Positions 6,234 to 11,716 of a stretch of DNA of 11,716 nucleotides are shown one piece after another (position 1 is the first letter of the stretch; each line of letters opens with the position of its first letter). Location: contig JAUHXW010000067.1 in assembly GCA_030426705.1 (NCBI GenBank), positions 1 to 11,716 of the forward strand. Reading direction: 5' to 3'. The stretch is from Gammaproteobacteria bacterium. Its GTDB lineage: Bacteria; Pseudomonadota; Gammaproteobacteria; Xanthomonadales; Marinicellaceae. Below the pieces are notes generated by a model. The model was not told the DNA's origin. It ran no database searches and saw only the letters and a program-made list of their open reading frames with translations. A program made the translations under genes and the position numbers.

Positions 6234-7541
6234 ATGAAAAAAATATTGAAATACTTGGTTTTGATGGCTGTCACTTTGTGTGTCATCACCGTGGTCATCA
6301 ACACTTCGGCGTTTGATCAAACGCTCCGCCCAGAAGTGCAGGCCATCAAGGACATCAAAGCCAAACCCTATTCGGCTCAAAATGCCTATCCGGCATTATT
6401 GGCAATCAACAGCACACGAACTGACTTTATGGCCTTTACCAAAGAAGTCAGAACCTTCCTCAATCAAAAAATTGAACAATCCGGTGACGACTACTTGAAT
6501 GGTGATGAGTTTGATCAATTTGTTAACATCGAAGCTGACCAGGCATGGCAAAGTGAATACCCACGGTGTAACTCCAGAAGGGAGCGGGGTTGCATGGCTT
6601 ATTTATTCGATGCTGTAGTTGAACAGCCCATCAGCCAGACGCGCTTGCTGTCCCAGTTGGAAAAATATGCTGTATTAATTCAATTAACTGAATACAGTGA
6701 CCCCACACAAATGGATTTGACGGCACCATTTGTTCCATTCGGGCCGGCGTTGGCCTTGAAGCGTTTGTATTTGGCCAACAGCCACGCCACCCAAGAGGCT
6801 GATGGGTTCATGGCCGCTTTCAAGCAAGACATGACTTTCTGGCGTATGCTGCTGAAACAAGGGCATCACATGATCACCAAAATGGTGGCGGTGGCTTCGA
6901 TCAACAACGGCATTGGTGCCTTGTCCAAAGCCTTGGATGAAGACCGCTTTACCTCCTCACAACTGCAGCAGTTGCTGACCATGGTGCCCCGCTTGAGTCA
7001 GGCAGAAACCAACATGCAGACGGTGTTCCAATATGAATTCAAACATGGCATCGACTTGTTCGATCAGGCCGAAGATTCGGGGGAGTTGAAATACCTTGGA
7101 TGGTTTGACTTTTTTCAGCCCAATGCCACGCACAACTTGGCCTATGAGTTGTCCTTCCAATCTTTGTTGGCCATGTCGACGTTGAGCCCCAAAGAGTTTC
7201 ACCAACAACAAAGTGGTACCAGAAATCAGCTACAGGTTGACGCTTTCAGTTGGTCACCAACGTCTTTGTACAACCCTACGGGAAAAATGTTGTTGAGTAT
7301 CGCTACGCCAGCTTATGCCGATTATGTGGCCCGCGTTCATGACCTGGATGGCATGTTGGCTTTGTTGCGGTTGAAAATTGAAATCAAGCTCAATCCTGAG
7401 ACTTCGGTAGCAGACACCGTTGCGGCATCCAAAGAGCGCAACCCATACACCGGTGAGGCGATGAATTACGATGTCGCGGGCCAGCGCATTTATTTCGACT
7501 GTGCCGACCGTACTTCCGATGTGTGTGAACTCAGTTTGTGA
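6234..7541 (+). CDS. Exported or membrane-anchored protein of unknown function
   Basis: I cannot assign a function to this 435-residue protein. Residues 1-24 (MKKILKYLVLMAVTLCVITV and a few more) are a signal peptide or an uncleaved N-terminal anchor; no lipobox is evident after the core. The rest is soluble and largely helical, with a conserved-looking centre near residues 190-222: DGFMAAFKQDMTFWRMLL, then HHMITKMVAVA. Two Cys pairs, C112/C120 and C423/C431, could form disulfides outside the cytoplasm. The C-terminal NPYTGEAMNYDVAGQRIYF (403-421) resembles the DPFTG-type ending I recall from other uncharacterised exported proteins. AGGA (6221-6224) is a good ribosome-binding site. The gene is divergent from a membrane-bound regulator and shares its CTCAG-repeat promoter region, so it is a likely target of that regulator. 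It ends 8 bases from the convergent permease gene. Confidence 0.75.
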   Translation: MKKILKYLVLMAVTLCVITVVINTSAFDQTLRPEVQAIKDIKAKPYSAQNAYPALLAINSTRTDFMAFTKEVRTFLNQKIEQSGDDYLNGDEFDQFVNIEADQAWQSEYPRCNSRRERGCMAYLFDAVVEQPISQTRLLSQLEKYAVLIQLTEYSDPTQMDLTAPFVPFGPALALKRLYLANSHATQEADGFMAAFKQDMTFWRMLLKQGHHMITKMVAVASINNGIGALSKALDEDRFTSSQLQQLLTMVPRLSQAETNMQTVFQYEFKHGIDLFDQAEDSGELKYLGWFDFFQPNATHNLAYELSFQSLLAMSTLSPKEFHQQQSGTRNQLQVDAFSWSPTSLYNPTGKMLLSIATPAYADYVARVHDLDGMLALLRLKIEIKLNPETSVADTVAASKERNPYTGEAMNYDVAGQRIYFDCADRTSDVCELSL

Positions 7542-7549
7542 AACAGGCC

Positions 7550-9091
7550 CTAGGGTTTAGGCGACGGGTTTTGATCAAATTCAAACACCCGCCGCCGTTT
7601 GGCATACATCAGCATCAACACCACAGGAAGGCCGATGACAGCAGTCATCAGGTAAAAATTGGCAAAGCCCATTTGTTCGACCATACCGCCTGAATAGCCT
7701 CCGATGATTTTTGGAAACAGTGTCATCACCGATGAAAACATGGCGTATTGGACAGCGGTGAATTGGCGATTGACTAACATCGATAAAAAGCCAACAAAAA
7801 CAGCTGCAGCCAAACCTTGGGCCAAATTATCAACGGAAATCATTACGGTTAAAAACCACAGGCTTTTGCCGGTATAGGCCATTACCATAAACAGCAAGTT
7901 TGAGCCTGCGGAAACGATGGCACCCAGAATCATTATGTTCATGATGCCAAAACGTAAGACCAGGAAACCACCCAATAAACCGCCAGAAATGGTCATAACC
8001 AGTCCAAAAGATTTGGCAACACTGGCAATTTCACCTAAGGTAAACCCCATCTCCTGATAAAACAAATTGGCAGTCACTCCCATAACAATGTCTGAAATCT
8101 TAAACATGCTGATGATGCCAATGACTAACCAAATGTGTTTTCGGTGTCGCTTGAATAAATCAGCAACCGGTCGCCAATACACTTCTTTGATCATGTTTTT
8201 GTTGACCACAGGTGCCAAAGAAACCAACCACGCCAGTAATGCAGCCATGCTGAGTGCCGACATGAGTTGACCACCCGTAGCCAATACTGCTGCCAATGCT
8301 TTGTTGTTAAATAAGCTGGTCGCTGAGGACTGTAATGTTTGGAAAAAAATTTCGGTGCTTTGGTAACAAAAAATCAGGGTCGCAACTGCAATGACAAACA
8401 CACCCAGAACAGCCAGGTAATCACTGGTTTGGTAGGCCAATTTGTCTTGTTTTTGGGGCTCTTTGATAATCAATGTGGTGATTACGCCCACCAACATACA
8501 GCAGGCCATGATCAGATAACTGGCTTGCCAGGCTGAGTATTGATAATTGCCCATGCTGGTACCAAAAAAATCAGCGAGAAATAATGCGCCTGCACCTGAT
8601 GTCACCATGCCGATGCGATAACCAACAATATAAACGGACGAGAGCATGGTGATGTCTTTTTCATTTGACGCTTCAATACGCCAGGCATCAATCAAAATAT
8701 CTTGAGTTGCGGCGGAAAAGCCCAGTAGGGTGACAGCAAATGCCATTCGGGTCAGTGCATTGATACCTTGTGAGGGGTCGGTCATGCCCATCCAGCATAT
8801 TGCGGTAATCACTAACAATTGAATCACCAAAAGCCAACTGCGCCGTTGCCCCATCTTCGCACTTAATAACGGAATGGGTAAACGATCAACCAGAGGTGAC
8901 CATAGGAACTTAAATGAATAACCCAAGGCTGCCCAACTGAAATAGGTGATGGCAGATTTTTCAACACCTACTTGATCCAACCACAAAGAAAGCGATGAAA
9001 ATATCAGAAAATAAGGAATGCCAGCAGAAAAACCAAACAGAGTCATGTGCAAAAACTTGGGGTGCAGTAAGTGTTTGAGGGTTTCTGTCAT
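7550..9091 (-). CDS. ampG: AmpG-like muropeptide/MFS permease
   Basis: AmpG-family permeases of the inner membrane import GlcNAc-anhydroMurNAc peptides released during cell-wall turnover, which feeds recycling and, in some species, beta-lactamase induction. The 513 residues are mostly hydrophobic helices; E. coli AmpG has about 490 residues and 14 predicted helices. Family marks include GFSAGIPYFLI (20-30), YFSWAALGYSFKFLWSPLVDR (50-70) and the SAATQDILIDAWRIE segment after the fourth hydrophobic stretch, all close to E. coli AmpG. The middle region is longer than in a plain 12-helix transporter. Translation starts at ATG 9091 without an obvious Shine-Dalgarno sequence; the family N-terminus begins right there. 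It stands alone, convergent with the 435-residue gene and divergent from the cyclic-nucleotide protein. The substrate is inferred from the family, and a related MFS importer with another cargo is possible. Confidence 0.82.
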   Translation of the reverse strand: MTETLKHLLHPKFLHMTLFGFSAGIPYFLIFSSLSLWLDQVGVEKSAITYFSWAALGYSFKFLWSPLVDRLPIPLLSAKMGQRRSWLLVIQLLVITAICWMGMTDPSQGINALTRMAFAVTLLGFSAATQDILIDAWRIEASNEKDITMLSSVYIVGYRIGMVTSGAGALFLADFFGTSMGNYQYSAWQASYLIMACCMLVGVITTLIIKEPQKQDKLAYQTSDYLAVLGVFVIAVATLIFCYQSTEIFFQTLQSSATSLFNNKALAAVLATGGQLMSALSMAALLAWLVSLAPVVNKNMIKEVYWRPVADLFKRHRKHIWLVIGIISMFKISDIVMGVTANLFYQEMGFTLGEIASVAKSFGLVMTISGGLLGGFLVLRFGIMNIMILGAIVSAGSNLLFMVMAYTGKSLWFLTVMISVDNLAQGLAAAVFVGFLSMLVNRQFTAVQYAMFSSVMTLFPKIIGGYSGGMVEQMGFANFYLMTAVIGLPVVLMLMYAKRRRVFEFDQNPSPKP

Positions 9092-9141
9092 TTCTATGGG
9101 TTAAAAAAATGGTCAGTTTAGCATGGTTTTGGCAAATCTTA

Positions 9142-9165
9142 TGTTGTTAGCAGTGGTAACCAACA
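9142..9165. promoter_or_regulatory. Dyad in the divergent permease/CNBD-rhodanese region
   Basis: TGTTGTTA (9142-9149) pairs with TAACCAACA (9157-9165), an 8-bp stem with a one-base bulge and a 7-base loop. It is located 51 bases upstream of the permease start and 85 bases upstream of the plus-strand gene. A second GTTG at 9176-9179 could compete for the same CAAC. It might be an operator or a leader hairpin for the minus-strand mRNA; nothing identifies a ligand or protein. Confidence 0.2.
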
Positions 9166-9250
9166 ATAACTATGGGTTGTGGTGATTTTTGCTTTTGAGT
9201 TCTTGATATAAATAGGTTAAGATTTCAAAAAAAGAGGAAAAGAGTGGTTA

Positions 9251-10294
9251 ATGATTAAGGCCGAAGAGTTACAACAATACTTCCCATTCAATGGTATAAA
9301 GGTCAAATTTTATCCTTTGTTGTTTAAGGAACTTGAGTTTTTTGAGATGCAAAAAGGTGAGCAGCTTTACACCATCAATCGCCGTGCTGAAAACACCAAA
9401 TACCTGACCAAAGGAATCATTAAGGTGGTCAATGACAAAGGCCGGGAAAAAATCATTAAATCAACCATGTTATCGTCAAAATACCCCATTGGCGATGCCA
9501 ATAAATCCAATACCATGGACGCCACAGTGGCTTCTAAAGTGGCCACCGGATTTCAAATCAATTCCACTTTCCTGGACCACTTCAAGGTCTGGTGTGACAC
9601 CCATGACAAGGCCCCGGAAGACAGTCAGATTCGTGGTCATCGTTCTTATGAATGGGTGGTGGGCTTGTTGAAAAGCCAATCGGTACAAATGTTGCCACAA
9701 GGCAATGTGGGTGAGTTATTTGAGGAACTGGAAACCCATCAGGTTAAAGCGGGTGAAGAAGTCATTGCTGAAGGGGGTGTGGGTGATTTTTGCTACATCA
9801 TTGCTGAGGGCGATGCTGAAGTTTTTCAATGTGTGGCTGAAGGTGAGCAAAAAGTAGCAGAATTGCATAAAGGCGATTTGTTTGGGGAGGCGGCACTGGT
9901 GAGTAGTGAGCCACGTAACGCATCAGTCAGGATGAAAACCGATGGATTGTTGATGAAATTGGCACGTCAAAAATTCACTCGATTGGTCAAAGCCCATGTG
10001 GTCAGGTGGATCACAGCGCAGGATACCATCGATAAAATCACCCGTGGAGCGATTTTGCTGGATGTCAGAGAGACTGTAGAGTTTGAGCGTCAAGGCATCA
10101 GAGGTTCTTTGAACATTCCGGTGAATCAAATTCGCAAGCAAATCAATCGCCTGGACTTGAGTAAGGAAATCATCACCTGCAGTAATTTAGGTTCAAGATG
10201 CGCCTCAGCAGCCTTTACTTTAACCACTTTGGGTTATGATGTTTATGTGCTTCAAGGTGGTATCAACAACCTGATTCGAACCTTAAATATCTAA
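9251..10294 (+). CDS. Cyclic-nucleotide-binding / rhodanese fusion protein
   Basis: This 347-residue soluble protein appears to join two cyclic-nucleotide-binding folds and a rhodanese domain. Residues about 10-115 resemble such a fold, but the phosphate-binding cassette is missing. Residues about 150-250 form a full domain: AGEEVIAEGGVGDFCYIIAEG (167-187), then FGEAALVSSEPRNASV (211-226), which keeps the Glu, Arg and Ser that contact cAMP or cGMP. Residues about 255-345 form the rhodanese domain: ILLDVRETVEFE (268-279), IRGSLNIPVNQI (283-294), active Cys310, and LGYDVYVLQGGI. The active loop C-S-N-L-G-S-R (310-316) has five residues between Cys and Arg instead of the usual four. There is no helix-turn-helix, so it is not a Crp-type transcription factor. 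The start at 9251 has an A/G-rich upstream stretch with GAGG 13 bases away. It may couple a cyclic nucleotide signal to sulfur or phosphate chemistry; that role is inference. Confidence 0.85.
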   Translation: MIKAEELQQYFPFNGIKVKFYPLLFKELEFFEMQKGEQLYTINRRAENTKYLTKGIIKVVNDKGREKIIKSTMLSSKYPIGDANKSNTMDATVASKVATGFQINSTFLDHFKVWCDTHDKAPEDSQIRGHRSYEWVVGLLKSQSVQMLPQGNVGELFEELETHQVKAGEEVIAEGGVGDFCYIIAEGDAEVFQCVAEGEQKVAELHKGDLFGEAALVSSEPRNASVRMKTDGLLMKLARQKFTRLVKAHVVRWITAQDTIDKITRGAILLDVRETVEFERQGIRGSLNIPVNQIRKQINRLDLSKEIITCSNLGSRCASAAFTLTTLGYDVYVLQGGINNLIRTLNI

Positions 10295-10304
10295 AAAGCT
10301 AAGA

Positions 10305-10323
10305 AGAGTTGCTCAGCAACTCT
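10305..10323 (+). terminator. Hairpin after the CNBD-rhodanese gene, probable terminator
   Basis: AGAGTTGC (10305-10312) and GCAACTCT (10316-10323) form a perfect 8-bp stem with a TCA loop, 10 bases past the stop codon. The following T-tract is weak (TTTT at 10330-10333). A second perfect 5-bp hairpin, TAGAC/GTCTA (10333-10346), follows directly. It probably ends transcription before prpB, though the poor T-tract leaves this open. Confidence 0.5.
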
Positions 10324-10482
10324 CCGTAGTTTTAGACCAATGTCTATGGCTTAAATAAGCGGATTCTGATAGAATACTGCCTCACTGAAAGTGGTGACTG
10401 GAAAGCACTTCGTTGGCTGTATAAATCATCATTTTCACAATCGTTTGCGGTGCAGATAAATCTGATTATTTCACCTTATTCA

Positions 10483-10517
10483 TTGACATAAAATCATTCG
10501 TGACATCTTTGTATGTC
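10483..10517 (+). promoter_or_regulatory. Candidate prpB promoter and operator
   Basis: A perfect -35 box TTGACA lies at 10483-10488, 60 bases before prpB; the -10 region about 17-20 bases on is poor (CTTTGT/TTGTAT). Overlapping it are three GACAT-type half sites: GACAT at 10485-10489, GACAT at 10502-10506, and its inverse ATGTC at 10513-10517. The last two form a 16-bp dyad. This would suit a regulator acting on a weak promoter. No regulator gene adjoins, and the ATTGTCGACAAT-like site reported for GntR-type prp regulators is not seen. Confidence 0.3.
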
Positions 10518-10547
10518 CGGTGAAAACACAATAAACTCACAATATTT

Positions 10548-11450
10548 ATGACTAATTCAATTCAAAGTGCTGGGCAAAAATTCAGATTGGCGGTTGAAAA
10601 TAACCAGCCTCTGAAAGTGGTTGGCACCATCAATGCTTATGCAGCTCGTATGGCCAAGGACATTGGTCATCAGGCCATTTATTTATCAGGTGGTGGCGTT
10701 GCTGCCAATTCTTTGGGCATGCCTGATTTGGGTATTTCCTCATTGGAAGATGTATTAACAGATGTCAGGAGAATCACCGATGTGTGTGATTTGCCGCTGT
10801 TGATTGATGTGGATACCGGATGGGGAGGCGCTTTTAATATCGCCAGAACCACTCGATCAGTAATCAAGGCGGGTGCTGCGGCCATGCACATTGAAGATCA
10901 GGTTTCACAGAAGCGTTGTGGTCACCGACCTAACAAAGAAGTGGTTTCAAAAGGTGAAATGGTCGATCGCATCAAAGCGGCTGTTGATGCCAGAACGGAT
11001 GATGGTTTTGTCATCATGGCGAGAACCGATGCCTTGGCGATTGAAGGTGAAGAGGCAGCCATTGAACGCGCCGTGGCTTGTGTCGAAGCCGGTGCTGACA
11101 TGATTTTTCCGGAAGCGATGAAGACTTTGGATCAATATCAACGTTTCAAAGATGCTGTGGGTGTGCCAATATTGGCCAACATCACTGAATTTGGACACAC
11201 ACCATTATTCACCAGTGATGAATTGAGTGAACATGGTGTGGATATTGTGCTGTATTGTTGCAGTGCCTACCGAGCCATGAACCGTGCTGCTGAATTGGTG
11301 TATAAATCAATCCTGACCCAAGGGCATCAAAAAGATGTGTTGGACATCATGCAAACCAGAGAAGAGCTGTATGGTTATTTGGATTACCACAGCTACGAAC
11401 AAAAATTAGATCAACTCTTTAGTAATAACCAAGATTCTGAGGACAAATAA
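10548..11450 (+). CDS. prpB: 2-methylisocitrate lyase
   Basis: PrpB cleaves 2-methylisocitrate to pyruvate and succinate, the last step of the methylcitrate cycle that removes propionyl-CoA. The 300 residues align closely with E. coli PrpB from memory: [37 protein letters not shown] (44-64), [10 protein letters not shown] (84-93), HIEDQ (114-118), the lyase signature [10 protein letters not shown] (121-130) with catalytic Cys124, and ILANITEFG (208-216). The Asp residues that bind Mg2+ (for example Asp87 and Asp89) and the KRCGH loop are intact, so it should be active. One oddity is [11 protein letters not shown] (235-245), where the usual sequence is LYPLSAFRAMN. The ATG at 10548 has no good Shine-Dalgarno sequence. 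prpC follows after one base, so the two form one operon. Confidence 0.95.
   Translation: MTNSIQSAGQKFRLAVENNQPLKVVGTINAYAARMAKDIGHQAIYLSGGGVAANSLGMPDLGISSLEDVLTDVRRITDVCDLPLLIDVDTGWGGAFNIARTTRSVIKAGAAAMHIEDQVSQKRCGHRPNKEVVSKGEMVDRIKAAVDARTDDGFVIMARTDALAIEGEEAAIERAVACVEAGADMIFPEAMKTLDQYQRFKDAVGVPILANITEFGHTPLFTSDELSEHGVDIVLYCCSAYRAMNRAAELVYKSILTQGHQKDVLDIMQTREELYGYLDYHSYEQKLDQLFSNNQDSEDK
11439..11443 (+). promoter_or_regulatory. Ribosome-binding site of prpC inside prpB
   Basis: GAGGA lies 8 bases before the prpC ATG (11452), within the last codons of prpB. It is a good Shine-Dalgarno sequence and supports that start. Confidence 0.65.
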
Positions 11451-11451
11451 C

Positions 11452-11716
11452 ATGGGAAATGCGAAAAAAGCAGGTGGTGCAGGCCTTCGAGGTCAAAGCG
11501 CCGGTGAAACTAAATTATGTACAGTGGGTAAAATTGGCGCAGGCTTGACCTACCGCGGCTATGATGTGGATGATTTAGCCACCAATGCCACATTTTATGA
11601 AACCGCTTATTTGATTTTGCATGGCAAGTTACCCAACCAGGCTGAACTGGATGCTTACAAAAAGAAAATCAACTCATTGCGTGAATTACCGGATGCAGTA
11701 AAGAAAACTTTGGAGC
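11452..11716 (+). CDS. prpC: 2-methylcitrate synthase, N-terminal part (runs off the window)
   Basis: PrpC condenses propionyl-CoA with oxaloacetate to 2-methylcitrate, the entry step of the methylcitrate cycle. The frame opens at ATG 11452, one base after the prpB stop, and stays open to the window end, giving 88 codons of a protein usually near 370-390 residues. My translation begins MGNAKKAGGAGLRGQSAGET and continues with LCTVGKIGAGLTYRGYDVDD (about residues 23-42) and YETAYLILHGKLPNQAEL (52-69). This is the N-terminal pattern of the short citrate synthase/methylcitrate synthase group: LTYRGYD and an E-x-A-Y-L-I-L-H-G-x-L-P segment. The catalytic His and Asp residues lie beyond the window. 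An ordinary citrate synthase has a similar start, but the position after prpB makes PrpC by far the likelier. Confidence 0.9.
   Translation, partial: MGNAKKAGGAGLRGQSAGETKLCTVGKIGAGLTYRGYDVDDLATNATFYETAYLILHGKLPNQAELDAYKKKINSLRELPDAVKKTLE

Noticed and set aside
7548..7555. Palindrome CCCTAGGG in the 8-base gap between the convergent 435-residue and permease genes
   Set aside because: It is too short for a terminator stem without a loop, has no T-tract, and overlaps the permease stop codon.
9203..9212. TTGATA/TATAAA promoter-like bases before the CNBD-rhodanese gene
   Set aside because: The two boxes overlap each other and neither has a partner at 16-18 bp spacing, so no promoter can be supported.
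10295..10547. Possible riboswitch or small RNA in the 253-bp region before prpB
   Set aside because: Only short local hairpins are seen. No known riboswitch core, tRNA shape or long conserved-looking stem was recognised.
1..11716. Defence island, prophage, insertion sequence or CRISPR array
   Set aside because: No transposase, integrase, nuclease, reverse transcriptase or spaced repeat array is present; the 11-bp CTCAG repeats are far too short and close for CRISPR.

Overview
The window looks like chromosomal DNA of a free-living, moderately AT-rich gammaproteobacterium. The evidence is Pseudomonas-type histidine degradation genes, a prpB-prpC methylcitrate pair, an AmpG-type permease, zapE, and a secreted beta-helix protein ending in a ...IFKDGFE tail. 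From memory, that tail is frequent in Marinicella and Xanthomonadales-related genomes, so a Marinicella-like source is my best guess; it is an inference, not something the sequence proves. No tRNA, rRNA, CRISPR array, insertion sequence, phage gene or transposase was seen. No stretch longer than about 255 bases lacks a gene.

Layout. (1) 1-1211, plus strand: the 3' end of hutH overlaps hutG, forming the tail of a histidine-utilisation operon that ends at a hairpin flanked by a 13-bp direct repeat. (2) 1395-3089, plus: a secreted protein with a CSLREA-like N-terminal motif, a parallel beta-helix body and the DGFE tail. (3) 6106-3190, minus: a tightly packed four-gene cluster of a membrane-anchored winged-helix regulator (ToxR/CadC layout), a small three-helix membrane protein, an alpha/beta hydrolase and the AFG1-type ATPase zapE, with gaps of 31, 15 and 3 nt. 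(4) 6234-7541, plus: a 435-residue exported protein of unknown function, divergent from the regulator. The shared 127-bp promoter region carries three CTCAG repeats at an exact 11-bp pitch, the classic operator geometry for OmpR-type winged-helix proteins. (5) 9091-7550, minus: an AmpG-like muropeptide permease, convergent with the 435-residue gene. (6) 9251-10294, plus: a protein with a degenerate cyclic-nucleotide-binding fold, an intact cyclic-nucleotide-binding domain and a rhodanese domain whose active loop is one residue longer than usual (CX5R, as in Cdc25). (7) 10548 to the end, plus: prpB and the start of prpC, for propionate breakdown by the methylcitrate cycle.

Most of the window is ordinary housekeeping and catabolic content. 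The least explained parts are the regulator/operator/exported-protein module at 5267-7541, the cyclic-nucleotide/rhodanese fusion and the DGFE-tailed secreted protein. I found no clear sign of a defence system or mobile island.
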